Below are positions 33,470 to 47,475 of a stretch of 64,000 bases of DNA, one piece after another. Origin of the DNA: Microcella putealis (lineage in GTDB: Bacteria > Actinomycetota > Actinomycetes > Actinomycetales > Microbacteriaceae); contig NZ_SGWW01000003.1 of assembly GCF_004216575.1 (NCBI RefSeq), positions 372,001 through 436,000 of the forward strand, read 5' to 3'. The position numbers and the translations under genes are program-made. The notes below the pieces were generated by a model that worked only from the letters and a program-made list of their open reading frames with translations, did not search any database and was not told where the DNA came from. Positions within the stretch are counted from its first letter, which is position 1. Each line of letters begins with the position of its first letter.

Positions 33470-33541
33470 GCGCCCGATGGTAGGCGAGACCACCGACACG
33501 ATCCGGCCGGGCGTGGGGCGCGCTGCTCGCCTACCGCCCGT

Positions 33542-34714
33542 CTACGCCGGCGCAAGCTCCACGGCGAGCAGGCGGTCGTCCTCGAGCCCGGGCTCTCCCC
33601 GCCCGTCGGTGTTGTTCGTCACGAACCAGAGGCGCCCATCGGGGCCGAGCAGCGCATCCCGAATGCGGCCGAATTCGCCGGCGAAGACCGGCGTCGACGC
33701 GCCGGGGTTCGCGATGTCGACCGCAAGCAAGCGCTGCCCGCGAAGACCCGCCAAGAACAGCGTGTCGCCCGCGATCGCGAGGCCGCTGGGGCTGGCCTCG
33801 CTCGTCGCCCACTGCTGCACCGGGTCGACGAAGCGGTCGTCACCACCGATGCCCTCGACGATCGGCCAGCCGTAGTTGGCGCCGGGCTCGATGCGGTTCA
33901 GTTCGTCCCACGTGTTCTGGCCGAACTCGGCCGCCCACAGTTGCCCCTCACGATCGAAGGCGATGCCCTGCGGGTTGCGGTGACCGAGCGAGTAGACGGG
34001 CGAGCCCGCGGTGGGGTTGTCGGCGGGAACGCTGCCGTCGAGCTCGAGGCGCAGAATCTTGCCGGCGAGCGAGGCCGGGTCTTGCGCGGCCTCGAGCACC
34101 TGCGCGTCGCCCGTCGTCACGTACAGCTTCTCGTCGGGGCCGATGGCGAGCCGCCCGCCGTTGTGCGTGCGCGCCTTCGGGATCCCCGTGATGACCGGGG
34201 TCAACTCGCCCAGCTGCAGGGCGCCGGGCTCGCCCGTCACCTCACCACGCAGCACGCGGTTGTCGCCGCTCGCCGTGACGTAGATGAACAGCGTGGTGGC
34301 ACCGTCGCCCTCGTGAACCGCGAGGCCGTGCAGTCCGCCCTCGCCCCCGGGCACGACCCCCGGCACGGTGGCGAGCTCGCGAACGGCCCCGGCAGCCATC
34401 ACCTCGTGGATTCGGGCCGAATCGCGCTCGCTGATCAGCACCGAGCCGTTCTCGAGCGGGGCCACTGACCAGGGCGCGGCGAGGCCCGTGACGAGAGCGT
34501 CGACTTCGCCGGCCGGCAGCACGAAGCCGGTCAGCCCGGGGTCAGCAGCGGCCGTCTCACTCGGCGACGGAGCCGGCACCTCGCTCGGGGCCGGTCGCGG
34601 CGCCGCGCTCGGCGTCGACGCCTCGGGCTCCGCGGCACACGCCGCAATCACCAGCGCGAGGGCGGCGGTGGTCGCGGCGACGGCGGCCGTTCGGCGGTGC
34701 GGGCGGATGCTCAT
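33542..34714 (-). CDS. PQQ-dependent sugar dehydrogenase-like lipoprotein
   Basis: A 390-residue secreted beta-propeller of the soluble aldose dehydrogenase (GSDH) family. Lipobox IAAC near residue 27, then a Pro/Ser linker to about residue 60. Propeller motifs GLAAPWSVAP, GEGGLHGLAVH, HNGGRLAIGPD and SLGHRNPQGIAFD are family hallmarks. It would oxidise sugars outside the membrane with PQQ; PQQ synthesis is not seen here. Start at the ATG followed by SIRPHRR with GGGAG upstream. Confidence 0.9.
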   Translation of the reverse strand: MSIRPHRRTAAVAATTAALALVIAACAAEPEASTPSAAPRPAPSEVPAPSPSETAAADPGLTGFVLPAGEVDALVTGLAAPWSVAPLENGSVLISERDSARIHEVMAAGAVRELATVPGVVPGGEGGLHGLAVHEGDGATTLFIYVTASGDNRVLRGEVTGEPGALQLGELTPVITGIPKARTHNGGRLAIGPDEKLYVTTGDAQVLEAAQDPASLAGKILRLELDGSVPADNPTAGSPVYSLGHRNPQGIAFDREGQLWAAEFGQNTWDELNRIEPGANYGWPIVEGIGGDDRFVDPVQQWATSEASPSGLAIAGDTLFLAGLRGQRLLAVDIANPGASTPVFAGEFGRIRDALLGPDGRLWFVTNNTDGRGEPGLEDDRLLAVELAPA

Positions 34715-34873
34715 GGCGGCTCCCTGACGAATCGCGCGTGTCGAGGCGGTCGCCTCGCCCACGCGTCTCACCAGCCTGCGTCGGTCGCCTGAATGGGGGG
34801 TGGGCGCTTCCTGAGGTGAGAGCTACTCTCGTTGGAGCCGTGCCGAGGGTCGGTGCGACCGGGAGGCATAACG

Positions 34874-35239
34874 ATGGGGCTATACGAGAGGCTCGGCGGT
34901 GAGGCGGGACTTGACCGCGCCGTGCGCGAGCTCTCCGATCGCATCAGGGTCGATCCCGTGCTCGGGCGCTTCTTCGAAGATCTCGACTACGACGCCATCG
35001 TGCAGCACCGGTCCGACTACCTGATCGCGATTCTCGGCGGCCCTGAGCGCTACTCGGGGCAGGGCATGCGCGAGGCGCACCGGCACCTCGCGCTCACCGA
35101 CGAGCACATGGACGTCTTTTTGCAGCTCGTGCGCAACACCCTCGTCGACCTTGACGTGTCGCCGCTCGACGTCGAGGCGACGGTCGGGCAACTCGATCGC
35201 CTGCGCCCGGCGCTCGTCATCCCGCCGGCCGAGGACTGA
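34874..35239 (+). CDS. glbN: Truncated haemoglobin, group 1
   Basis: A 121-residue 2-on-2 globin. It shows YERLGGEAGLDRAVRELSDR, PVLGRFFEDLD, the proximal His region MREAHRHLALTDEHMDVFL and the short final helix. Such proteins bind O2 or NO and can detoxify NO. The ATG at 34874 is preceded by GGGAGG. Divergent from the sugar dehydrogenase-like gene. Confidence 0.92.
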   Translation: MGLYERLGGEAGLDRAVRELSDRIRVDPVLGRFFEDLDYDAIVQHRSDYLIAILGGPERYSGQGMREAHRHLALTDEHMDVFLQLVRNTLVDLDVSPLDVEATVGQLDRLRPALVIPPAED

Positions 35240-35298
35240 TCGGCCGACAGCGTCTCGGCTCAGCGCCGGGGCCGACACCGTTGCGGCGCGGTCACGGT

Positions 35299-36150
35299 CT
35301 AGCGCGTCGAGAAGACGCTCTTGCTGGGCGGCGGCGACGGAACAGCGGTCGCGTCGGTCGCGACGGGCGCCCCGGCAATCCACTTCGTCAGCTCATCGCC
35401 TCCGAGAACTGACGCCGGGTGCGGGCCACCCGCGAGCAAGCGAGGCAGCCACGCGGTCGGGAGTGTGTCGACACCGGCGGCCATGACGACATTGCCGAAG
35501 CGCCGGCTCTTCAATACGCCCGACTCGGCGAGCGCGATGACGTCGGCGAACACGTAGCGCAGTGTCGCGGCCTGCGCCCGGGCAAAGGCGAGGCCGGGGC
35601 CGTCGGCGATATTGACGGCCACAATCCCGCCCGGCGCGAGCAGCGCCCGCACCTCCTCGTAAAACTCCACGCTCGTCACGTGGGCCGGAATGCGCGCGCC
35701 CCCGAACACGTCGACCACGACGATGTCGACCTGGCCGCGCAATCCGGCGGGCAGCTGCGCGAGCGTCTCGCGCGCATCCCCGTATCGAACGCGGATGCTC
35801 GCGCCCTTCGGCAACGGAAGGTGCGCCCGCACAAAGTCGACCAGCTCGCGTTCGAGTTCGACGACCTGCTGACGTGAGCCGGGCCGCGTGGCGTGAATGT
35901 AGCGGGGCAGCGTCATGGCGCCCGCGCCGAGGTGCAGAGCGGTCACGGGCTGGCCGGGCTCACCCCACGCGTCGATGACGTGGCCGATGCGCTGTACGTA
36001 TTCGAAAAATAGGCGGCTCGGGTTGTCGAGGTCGACGTGCGACTGCGGCGTGCCGTCGACGACGAGTTCGTAGGCGCCCGCCTGCCAGCGGTCCTCGGTG
36101 ATGTGGGCGAGCATCCCGTTCGCCAACCGGGTTTCAATGCGGTCCGCCAT
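35299..36150 (-). CDS. Spermidine-synthase-like methyltransferase-fold protein
   Basis: A 283-residue Rossmann-fold protein of the spermidine synthase superfamily. VTALHLGAGAMTLPRYIH is the nucleotide-binding motif, with VVELERELVDF and IVVVDVFGGARIP in place of the catalytic Asp strand. The N-terminal YELVVDGTPQSHVDLDNPSRLFFEYVQ is typical. No SpeD gene is nearby, so true spermidine synthesis is uncertain. Convergent with the globin gene. Confidence 0.87.
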   Translation of the reverse strand: MADRIETRLANGMLAHITEDRWQAGAYELVVDGTPQSHVDLDNPSRLFFEYVQRIGHVIDAWGEPGQPVTALHLGAGAMTLPRYIHATRPGSRQQVVELERELVDFVRAHLPLPKGASIRVRYGDARETLAQLPAGLRGQVDIVVVDVFGGARIPAHVTSVEFYEEVRALLAPGGIVAVNIADGPGLAFARAQAATLRYVFADVIALAESGVLKSRRFGNVVMAAGVDTLPTAWLPRLLAGGPHPASVLGGDELTKWIAGAPVATDATAVPSPPPSKSVFSTR

Positions 36151-36469
36151 GCGGCAAGCGTGCCACAGCGATGCGATGCATCGGGGCGGATGCACGGGGT
36201 GGGTCGAGCGGTTATAGCGCAGCGACCGCAATCGGTCAAGAATGCGACTGGACAGGGCGCGTCGCAGAGGCCTAGTATTGAGGTTTGCGCTCCCCGAACG
36301 TTTCAGCCGTCAAATGGTGGTCGGCTGACGTGCCCCGAGTATAGCGGCGGGGTGGGGCCGGTACCCCCGGTTCCTCGAGGCTACAACTGCGCATTCACAC
36401 CGACCGCACACTGTCACTGACGACACGTCACCGACAGCAACGGGCTCCCACGCCCACGGAGGAAGATCC
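36151..36469 (+). other. 319-bp rpoB upstream region
   Basis: Non-coding leader and promoter region of rpoBC. It holds a probable promoter at 36249-36278, a second weak TATAGC at 36340 and GGTACC-centred short palindromes, giving a 5' leader of roughly 185 nt. No L7/L12-type autoregulatory element could be recognised. Confidence 0.6.
36249..36278 (+). promoter_or_regulatory. Probable rpoB promoter
   Basis: -35-like TGGACA (36249-36254), 18-nt spacer, -10 TAGTAT (36273-36278), on the correct strand about 190 nt ahead of the rpoB start codon. Confidence 0.6.
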
Positions 36470-39964
<3,495 letters not shown>

Positions 39965-40009
39965 GCGCCCCCGAGTACTGACAAAGACTGTTACGAGAGA
40001 GAAGAACCT

Positions 40010-43000
40010 GTGCTCGACGCAACTACTTTCGACTACCTGCAGATCGGTCTGGCTACGGCCGACGACATCCGCAAATGGTCGTACGGCGAGGTCAAGAAGC
40101 CGGAAACCATCAACTACCGCACGCTGAAGCCTGAAAAGGACGGCCTCTTCGGCGAGCAGATCTTCGGGCCCTCCCGCGACTGGGAGTGCTCGTGTGGCAA
40201 GTACAAGCGCGTGCGCTTCAAGGGCATCGTGTGTGAGCGCTGTGGCGTTGAGGTCACGAAGTCGGCTGTGCGCCGTGAGCGCATGGGCCACATCGAGCTC
40301 GCCGCCCCGGTCACCCACATCTGGTACTTCAAGGGTGTTCCGAGCCGTCTCGGTTACCTGCTCGACATGGCGCCGAAAGACCTCGAAAAGGTCATCTACT
40401 TCGCCGCCTACATGGTGATCTCGGTCGACGAAGAGGGCCGTCACTCCGACATGCCCGGCCTCGAGAACGAGATGCGCCTCGAGATCCAGACACTTGAGAA
40501 GCAGCGCGACTCCGCGATCGCGATGCGCCTCGAAAAGCTCGAGGGCGAACTCGCTGCGCTCGAAGAGGAAGGCGCCAAGGCCGACCAGAAGCGCAAGACG
40601 AAAGACGCCGGCGAAAAGGAAATGGCGCAGCTGCGCAAGTCCTTCGACGAGCAGATCGCTCAGCTCGAGCGCGTGTGGGAAGACTTCCGCACCCTCAAGG
40701 TTGGCGACCTGAAGCCCGAAGACGCCGTGTTCCAAGAGCTGCAGGACCGCTACGGCCTGTACTTCGAGGCGCACATGGGCGCCGAGGCGATCAAGCGTCG
40801 TCTCGAGACCTTCGACCTCGCCGCTGAGAGCGAGCTGCTCCACGAGCAGATCGCCGGCGGTAAGGGCCAGAAGAAGATCCGTGCGATCAAGCGCCTGAAG
40901 GTCGTCAACTCGTTCCTGCAGACCGGCACCTCGCCGGCCGCCATGGTGCTGGAAGCCGTTCCGGTCATCCCGCCGGAGCTGCGCCCCATGGTGCAGCTCG
41001 ACGGTGGCCGCTTCGCGACCAGTGACCTGAACGACCTGTACCGCCGCGTCATCAACCGCAACAACCGTCTGCGTCGCCTGCTCGACCTCGGTGCTCCCGA
41101 GATCATCGTGAACAACGAGAAGCGCATGCTGCAGGAGGCCGTTGACGCGCTGTTCGACAACGGTCGTCGCGGCCGCCCGGTGACGGGTACGGGTAACCGT
41201 GCGCTCAAGTCGCTCAGCGACATGCTGAAGGGTAAGCAGGGTCGTTTCCGTCAGAACCTGCTCGGTAAGCGCGTCGACTACTCGGGCCGTTCGGTCATCG
41301 TTGTCGGCCCGCAGCTGAAGCTGCACCAGTGTGGTCTGCCGAAGATCATGGCGCTCGAGCTGTTCAAGCCGTTCGTGATCAAGCGTCTGATCGACCTGGG
41401 CCACGCCCAGAACATCAAGAGCGCGAAGCGCATGGTCGAGCGTTCGCGTCCGCAGGTGTGGGACGTGCTCGAAGAGATCATCCGCGAGCGCCCCGTCATG
41501 CTGAACCGTGCGCCCACGCTGCACCGTCTCGGCATCCAGGCCTTCGAGCCGCAGCTCGTTGAGGGCAAGGCAATCCAGCTTCACCCGCTCGTCTGCGCGG
41601 CGTTCAACGCCGACTTCGACGGTGACCAGATGGCTGTGCACCTTCCGCTGTCGGTCGAGGCGCAGGCCGAGGCCCGCATCCTCATGCTCGCGTCGAACAA
41701 CATCCTGAAGCCGTCTGACGGCCGCCCGGTGACGGTTCCGACGCAGGACATGATCATCGGTTTGCACCACCTCACCACCGTGCGCGAAGGCGCCGTCGGC
41801 GAGGGCCGTGCGTTCTCGAACACGTCCGAGGCGATCATGGCCATGGATTCGGGTGCCCTGCACCTGAACGCTGTGGCGCGCATCCGCCTCACCGGTCAGA
41901 AGTACAAGGACGGCCGCGAACTGAAGGAGACGACCCTCGGTCGTGCGCTCTTCAACGACCTGCTGCCCGAAGACTTCCCGTTCATCGACCACGTGGCCGA
42001 CAAGGGCACGATCTCGCAGATCGTGAACGACCTCGCCGAGCGCTACCCGAAGACGATCGTCGCCGCGACGCTCGACAAGATGAAGGACGCCGGATTCCAC
42101 TGGGCCACGCGCTCGGGTGTGACCGTCGCCCTCAGCGACGTCGTGACGCCGCCGGCGAAGAAGCAGATCGTCGCCGAGTACGAGAAGAAGGCCGCCAAGA
42201 TTCAGGCGCAGTTCGACAAGGGCCTGACGACCGATGACGAGCGTCGTCGCGAACTGGTCGCACTGTGGACGGAAGGCACCAAGGCCGTCAACGACGCGAT
42301 GCGCGAGAACATCCCGACGTACAACACCATCAACCGCATGGTCACCTCGGGTGCCCGCGGTAACTGGCTGCAGGTCGGAAACATCGCCGGTATGCGAGGC
42401 CTCGTCTCGAACCCGCGCGGTGAGATCATCGCCCGCCCGATCATCAACTCGTACCGCGAGGGCCTGTCGGTCGCCGAGTACTTCATCGCCACCCACGGTG
42501 CGCGTAAGGGTCTCGCCGACACCGCTCTGCGTACCGCTGACTCGGGCTACCTGACGCGTCGACTCGTCGACGTCGCACAGGACGTGATCATCCGCGAGGA
42601 CGACTGCGGCACCTCGAAGGGTCTCGACTTCCCGATCGCTCACGAGGTCGACGGCCAGTGGGTGCGCGACGACAACGTCGAGAACCTGGTGTTTGCTCGC
42701 ACGCTGGCCGCTGACGCGGTCGACGCGAAGGGCACCGTGGTTGCCGAGGCCGGCGTCGACGTCGGTGACGTGCTCATCAATGAGCTCGTTGCCGCGGGCG
42801 TCGCGTCGATCAAGGTGCGTTCGGTCCTCACGTGTGAAAGCGCCGTCGGTGTGTGCGCGGCTTGCTACGGCCGTTCGCTCGCCACCGGTCAACGCGTTGA
42901 CCTCGGTGAGGCCGTCGGCATTATCGCGGCCCAGTCGATCGGTGAGCCTGGAACCCAGCTGACGATGCGTACCTTCCACACGGGTGGTTCGGCCTCGGCT

Positions 43001-43873
43001 GACGACATCACGCAGGGTCTGCCCCGCGTGACCGAGCTGTTCGAGGCCCGCACCCCGAAGGGGTCGAGCCCGATCGCCGAGAGCGCCGGTCGCATCACGA
43101 TCGACGACTCGCAGGCTCAGCGTCGCCTCATCCTCACCCCCGACAACGGGGACGAGGAGGTCGTGTACCCGGTCACGAAGCGTGCCGCTCTGCTCGTCGA
43201 GGACGGTCAGCACGTCGAGCTCGGCCAGCAGCTGCTCGAGGGTCCGGTCGACCCGAAGGAGGTGCTGCGCGTCAAGGGCGTGCGCGCCGTGCAGCAGCAC
43301 CTCGTCGAGGGTGTGCAGGGCGTCTACCGCTCGCAGGGTGTGCCGATTCACGACAAGCACATCGAGGTCATCGTTCGCCAGATGCTGCGCAAGGTCACCG
43401 TGGTTGACCACGGCGAGACCGACCTGCTGCCGGGTGAGCTCGTCGACCGCTCGAAGTACAACGCGCTGAACCGCGAGGCGCTGGCCGAGGGCAAGAAGAC
43501 GGCGTCGGCTCGTCAGGAGGTCATGGGTATCACCAAGGCGTCGCTGGCAACCGAGTCGTGGCTGTCGGCCGCGTCCTTCCAGGAGACGACCCGCGTGCTC
43601 ACGCAGGCCGCCATGGAGGGCAAGCGCGACCCGCTGCTCGGCCTGAAGGAGAACGTCATCATCGGAAAGCTGATCCCGGCGGGTACCGGCCTCGCGGCCT
43701 ACCGCAACGTGTCGGTGGATGCGACCGAGGAGGCGAAGTCGGAGCGTTACCCGAACCGCATCTTCGCCGACGACTCCGCGTTCAGCGAGGCCGACCTGTC
43801 GTTCGTCGACTTCGACTCGTTCTCGAGCGATGAGTTCACGGGTGGCAACAACTCGGGCGGCACCTACAGCTGA
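40010..43873 (+). CDS. rpoC: DNA-directed RNA polymerase beta' subunit
   Basis: Catalytic beta' subunit, 1287 residues. N-terminal zinc-binding module SCGKY...CERCGV at residues 60-82, the active-site Mg loop [12 protein letters not shown] at about 533-544, bridge-helix region and the second zinc site [19 protein letters not shown] near residue 940. [20 protein letters not shown] and [19 protein letters not shown] are canonical. GTG start with GAGAGAAG ahead. Ends in a strong hairpin terminator. Confidence 0.99.
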   Translation: MLDATTFDYLQIGLATADDIRKWSYGEVKKPETINYRTLKPEKDGLFGEQIFGPSRDWECSCGKYKRVRFKGIVCERCGVEVTKSAVRRERMGHIELAAPVTHIWYFKGVPSRLGYLLDMAPKDLEKVIYFAAYMVISVDEEGRHSDMPGLENEMRLEIQTLEKQRDSAIAMRLEKLEGELAALEEEGAKADQKRKTKDAGEKEMAQLRKSFDEQIAQLERVWEDFRTLKVGDLKPEDAVFQELQDRYGLYFEAHMGAEAIKRRLETFDLAAESELLHEQIAGGKGQKKIRAIKRLKVVNSFLQTGTSPAAMVLEAVPVIPPELRPMVQLDGGRFATSDLNDLYRRVINRNNRLRRLLDLGAPEIIVNNEKRMLQEAVDALFDNGRRGRPVTGTGNRALKSLSDMLKGKQGRFRQNLLGKRVDYSGRSVIVVGPQLKLHQCGLPKIMALELFKPFVIKRLIDLGHAQNIKSAKRMVERSRPQVWDVLEEIIRERPVMLNRAPTLHRLGIQAFEPQLVEGKAIQLHPLVCAAFNADFDGDQMAVHLPLSVEAQAEARILMLASNNILKPSDGRPVTVPTQDMIIGLHHLTTVREGAVGEGRAFSNTSEAIMAMDSGALHLNAVARIRLTGQKYKDGRELKETTLGRALFNDLLPEDFPFIDHVADKGTISQIVNDLAERYPKTIVAATLDKMKDAGFHWATRSGVTVALSDVVTPPAKKQIVAEYEKKAAKIQAQFDKGLTTDDERRRELVALWTEGTKAVNDAMRENIPTYNTINRMVTSGARGNWLQVGNIAGMRGLVSNPRGEIIARPIINSYREGLSVAEYFIATHGARKGLADTALRTADSGYLTRRLVDVAQDVIIREDDCGTSKGLDFPIAHEVDGQWVRDDNVENLVFARTLAADAVDAKGTVVAEAGVDVGDVLINELVAAGVASIKVRSVLTCESAVGVCAACYGRSLATGQRVDLGEAVGIIAAQSIGEPGTQLTMRTFHTGGSASADDITQGLPRVTELFEARTPKGSSPIAESAGRITIDDSQAQRRLILTPDNGDEEVVYPVTKRAALLVEDGQHVELGQQLLEGPVDPKEVLRVKGVRAVQQHLVEGVQGVYRSQGVPIHDKHIEVIVRQMLRKVTVVDHGETDLLPGELVDRSKYNALNREALAEGKKTASARQEVMGITKASLATESWLSAASFQETTRVLTQAAMEGKRDPLLGLKENVIIGKLIPAGTGLAAYRNVSVDATEEAKSERYPNRIFADDSAFSEADLSFVDFDSFSSDEFTGGNNSGGTYS

Positions 43874-43890
43874 TCCGCTGATTCACCCTG

Positions 43891-43926
43891 AAGGCCCCGG
43901 CCCTGCTTCGCGCAGGCCGGGGCCTT
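43891..43926 (+). terminator. rpoBC terminator
   Basis: AAGGCCCCGGCC (43891-43902) pairs perfectly over 12 bp with 43915-43926, 12-nt loop, followed by CGGCATTTTCG. It ends the rpoBC transcript 17 nt after the stop codon. Confidence 0.85.
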
Positions 43927-43937
43927 CGGCATTTTCG

Positions 43938-43995
43938 CCCCCGTTTTGGGGGGACGGCTGACCCATCTCAATACCGCTGGCCCCCGAATGAGGGA
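43938..43995 (+). promoter_or_regulatory. Paired CCCCCG-N5-GGGR motifs upstream of pilB
   Basis: Two 15-bp motifs: CCCCCGTTTTGGGGG at 43938-43952 and CCCCCGAATGAGGGA at 43981-43995. The second matches the motif at 48756-48770 at 13 of 15 positions. The first could also be a weak hairpin behind the rpoC terminator. About 95 nt upstream of the pilB start. Likely binding sites or promoter parts of the pilus operon; the factor is unknown. Confidence 0.5.
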
Positions 43996-44090
43996 GTAGG
44001 GCAGGGCTACGGCGTGTCGTAGCGTTCACTGCGGGGACGTGCATGCGCGAGGCGAACAGCACATGCATTCGGCGAGGGGGAAGTGCACAC

Positions 44091-45752
44091 ATGGTTTCAG
44101 TCGCAGAAGTGCTGATTATTCGGGGCTACATGCCCATCACCGCGCTGGACTCGACCGACATCGATCGCGATGAAATTGTCGACGATCTCGTTGACCAGGG
44201 TGTGATCTCGCCGTCGCAGGCGGCGTCGGCACGGGCCGAGGCCGCCGGCCTGTCGTTTGTCGAGCTGGCGGAGTACCCGGTCGACAGTGCGGCGATCTCT
44301 CTCGTGACGAGCCAGATCTGTCGCCGTCACTCTGTGCTTCCGATTCACGCGACCTCCAGCACGATCACCCTCGCCATGGCTGACCCGGGCAACGTCTTGG
44401 CGATCGACGATGTCCGTGCCGTGACCCGCTTGCACGTTGTGCCCGTTGTCGCGGAGGCGACCGATCTCGAGCAGGCCATCAATCGCTATCACCGTGCCGA
44501 TGGTGAGCTGACAAGTCTCACGTCAGAGATCACCGACGAGACGTCGACCGAAATCGCGACGAACGACTACAGCGAGATTCGGGATGACGATGCGCCGATC
44601 GTTCGATTTGTGCACCTGCTCATCAGCCAAGCGATTCAAGACCGTGCATCCGATATTCACATCGAACCGACTGAATACGATTTTCGGGTTCGCTACCGCA
44701 TTGACGGCGTTCTCCACGAGATGCAGCGAGCGCCCAAAAACATTCAGAATGCGGTGATCTCGCGACTCAAGATCATGGCCGACATCGATATCGCTGAGCG
44801 CCGCAAGCCGCAAGACGGCCGCTTGTCGGTGCAGCACTCCGGCACGAAGATCGACCTGCGCGTGGCCACTCTGCCTACCGTGTTCGGCGAGAAGATTGTC
44901 ATGCGTATTCTCGACAACTCGACGACCACGCTGAGCCTTGAAGCACTCGACCTGCTGGAGCGCAACGCTGCGGTGTTCAAGGAGTCGTATACGAAGCCCT
45001 ACGGCATGATCTTGGTCACCGGCCCGACGGGATCGGGTAAGTCGACCACGCTGTACACGACCCTGCACGCCGTGTCGACCCCCGAGATCAACGTCATCAC
45101 GGTTGAGGACCCGGTCGAGTACCGCATTCCCGGCATCAACCAGGTGCAGGTGAATCCCAAAGCCGGGCTGACCTTTGCGAGCGCGCTGCGCAGTATCCTG
45201 CGTTCTGACCCCGACGTCGTGCTGCTGGGTGAGATCCGTGACCACGAGACCGCGCAGATCGCCATCGAGGCGTCGCTGACCGGTCACTTGGTGCTGTCGA
45301 CCCTGCACACGAACGACGCGCCGAGCGCGGTGACTCGACTGATTGAGATGGACATCGAGCCCTTCTTGGTGGGTTCAGCACTCGACTGCATCGTCGCTCA
45401 GCGCCTCGCCCGCCGCTTGTGCGAAAAGTGTAAAGAGCAGTACGTGCCCGAGGTTTCGCAACTGGTCGGCATGCGTATCGGCTTCGACCCTGAGCTGCAC
45501 GCCGTGCCGACCCTGCACCGCCCCGCCGGTTGCCAGCACTGCTCGGGCACCGGCTACCGCGGCCGCATCGCGCTACACGAGGTCATGCAGATCAGCGAGG
45601 CCATCGAGCGCTTGGCTGTCGCGCGCGCGTCAAGCGCCGAGATTGGCCGCGTCGCTGTCGAAGAGGGGATGATCACCCTCCGTCAGGACGGCTGGCTCAA
45701 GGTCGCGATGGGCAAGACATCGATCGAAGAAGTTCTGCGCGTCGTCGCCTGA
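44091..45752 (+). CDS. pilB: Type IV pilus assembly ATPase PilB (GspE/PilB family)
   Basis: Cytoplasmic hexameric ATPase that drives pilus extension, 553 residues. N-terminal MshEN/N1E domain (residues 1-150), then the core: Walker A GPTGSGKSTT, Asp box VTVEDPVEYRIPGINQ, Walker B DVVLLGEIRDHETA, His box STLHTNDA, and the PilB-specific tetracysteine zinc site LCEKCKE...GCQHCSGTGYRGR. ATG at 44091 is chosen for the GAGGGGG ribosome site; 16 further in-frame codons upstream look non-coding. First gene of the pilus locus. Confidence 0.97.
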   Translation: MVSVAEVLIIRGYMPITALDSTDIDRDEIVDDLVDQGVISPSQAASARAEAAGLSFVELAEYPVDSAAISLVTSQICRRHSVLPIHATSSTITLAMADPGNVLAIDDVRAVTRLHVVPVVAEATDLEQAINRYHRADGELTSLTSEITDETSTEIATNDYSEIRDDDAPIVRFVHLLISQAIQDRASDIHIEPTEYDFRVRYRIDGVLHEMQRAPKNIQNAVISRLKIMADIDIAERRKPQDGRLSVQHSGTKIDLRVATLPTVFGEKIVMRILDNSTTTLSLEALDLLERNAAVFKESYTKPYGMILVTGPTGSGKSTTLYTTLHAVSTPEINVITVEDPVEYRIPGINQVQVNPKAGLTFASALRSILRSDPDVVLLGEIRDHETAQIAIEASLTGHLVLSTLHTNDAPSAVTRLIEMDIEPFLVGSALDCIVAQRLARRLCEKCKEQYVPEVSQLVGMRIGFDPELHAVPTLHRPAGCQHCSGTGYRGRIALHEVMQISEAIERLAVARASSAEIGRVAVEEGMITLRQDGWLKVAMGKTSIEEVLRVVA

Positions 45753-45780
45753 CGTCACGCCGAGGGGGGAGCAGTACACC

Positions 45781-47475
45781 ATGTCCGATTCCGGGTTTTC
45801 CTTGTTTCAGCCGAAGGGCGCCGGCGACGCCGATCGTTCGGTTCTGACGCCGCCGAGCGCGCCCGCCCAGGCTGAGCCGACCTCGGCGGCGTCGCCGTCA
45901 GCGGCGCCGCTCGTTCCGCCGAGCGCTCCGCCCCTGTTTCCGCCCGCACACGCCGCGCCGGGTGGCGCGCCGCCGGTGGCCCGTCAGGTCGACAGCCCCA
46001 AGGCACTCGATGCACCGGCGCCGCAGGTCTCGGCGCCTCAAGCGCCGCCCCCCGCGACGCCCCCCATTTCCATGGGGCCCGCCGCCGTGACAGCACCGCA
46101 GGTGGCCCCGACGCCGGTGCAGACGTCAGTCTCGCCGTCCGCCCCGCCGCCCGCCGCCGCCGCGGCAACGACAGCGGGCGCCGCGGCGCCCGCCCAGCAG
46201 GCCCCCACAGTCCGCCCGCACCTCGGGTCGACGACGGCGGCCCCGCCCGCGCCGTCGATCGTTGCGATGCCACCCCAGCGTCGTGATGACGACGATGACG
46301 CGCCTCATCGGGCACCCGTGGCCGAAGCATCACCTGCCCACCACCCGGGCCGTCGCAGCGCAGCAACACCCGCTGACGGGGACCTTCTGTGGGCACTGCA
46401 CCAGGTGGTTCGGGAAGGAGCGTCTGACCTGCACTTGGCGGTGGACGCCGCACCGCGTATTCGTTTGCACGGCAGCCTGCGCGACCTCGCAACGGCGGTT
46501 CCGTGGACCGCCGAGAAGATGCGCTCAGCGCTGCACAGCATCATGAGCGAGGCGCAGCGCGACATCTTCGAGAAAGTGCTCGAACTCGACTTTGCGTTCA
46601 CCCTGACTGAGGTCAGCCGCTTCCGCGTCAACGTCTACCAGCAGCGCGGCAAGATGGGCGCCGCCTTCCGCCTCATTCCCACCGAGATCAAGAGCCTGCA
46701 CGAGCTCGGCGTTCCCGATGCGGTGTCGCGCTTCTCCACGCTTCCCCGCGGACTCGTGTTGGTCACGGGGCCGACCGGGTCGGGTAAATCGACGACGCTT
46801 GCGGCGCTCATCGACCTCGTGAACCGCACGCGCGCCGACCACATCGTGACCGTTGAAGACCCGATCGAGTTCATGCACTCGAATCGCAAGTCGCTGGTCA
46901 ACCAGCGTGAGGTCGGTGCCGACACCCACTCATTCCAGGCGGCTTTGAAGCACGTTCTTCGTCAAGACCCCGACGTCATTCTGATCGGTGAGCTTCGTGA
47001 CCTCGAGACGATCTCGACGGCTCTCACCGCGGCCGAGACGGGGCACCTCGTGTTCGCCACCCTGCACACGCAGAGTGCCGGGCAGACCGTTGACCGTGTC
47101 ATTGACGTGTTCCCACCCCACCAGCAGGGTCAGGTGCGTGCGCAACTCGCCGCCACGCTGCAGGGGGTGGTCTGTCAGACGCTGGTTCCCCGGGCGAGCG
47201 GTGCGGGCCGTGCGGTGGCCACCGAGATCTTGGTGGCAACGCCCGCGATCGCGAACCTGATCCGTGAGGGCAAGACGTTCCAGATTCCGTCGGCCCTGCA
47301 GTCGGGAGGCGAGATCGGCATGCACACCATGGACCAACACCTCGCCGACCTCGTCAACCACGGAGTGATTACCCACGCTGCCGCCATTGAGAAGGCGCAA
47401 GACCTCGAGAGCCTCAAGCAACTGATTCACCGCGGTGACTCGATGGCCGGCGCGGGCCAGGGCGGCGGCTACTGA
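45781..47475 (+). CDS. pilT: Pilus retraction ATPase PilT with long Pro/Ala-rich N-terminus
   Basis: Retraction motor of type IV pili, 564 residues against about 350 in most PilT. Residues 1-195 are low-complexity Ala/Pro with an acidic DDDDD patch, absent from usual PilT. The ATPase part has ASDLHLAVD, Walker A GPTGSGKSTT, VTVEDPIEFMH, Walker B DVILIGELRD, His box ATLHTQSA and the PilT signature AIANLIREGK (AIRNLIRE in most). Its stop overlaps the pilC start by 1 nt. The extension may tether or regulate the motor. Confidence 0.95.
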   Translation: MSDSGFSLFQPKGAGDADRSVLTPPSAPAQAEPTSAASPSAAPLVPPSAPPLFPPAHAAPGGAPPVARQVDSPKALDAPAPQVSAPQAPPPATPPISMGPAAVTAPQVAPTPVQTSVSPSAPPPAAAAATTAGAAAPAQQAPTVRPHLGSTTAAPPAPSIVAMPPQRRDDDDDAPHRAPVAEASPAHHPGRRSAATPADGDLLWALHQVVREGASDLHLAVDAAPRIRLHGSLRDLATAVPWTAEKMRSALHSIMSEAQRDIFEKVLELDFAFTLTEVSRFRVNVYQQRGKMGAAFRLIPTEIKSLHELGVPDAVSRFSTLPRGLVLVTGPTGSGKSTTLAALIDLVNRTRADHIVTVEDPIEFMHSNRKSLVNQREVGADTHSFQAALKHVLRQDPDVILIGELRDLETISTALTAAETGHLVFATLHTQSAGQTVDRVIDVFPPHQQGQVRAQLAATLQGVVCQTLVPRASGAGRAVATEILVATPAIANLIREGKTFQIPSALQSGGEIGMHTMDQHLADLVNHGVITHAAAIEKAQDLESLKQLIHRGDSMAGAGQGGGY

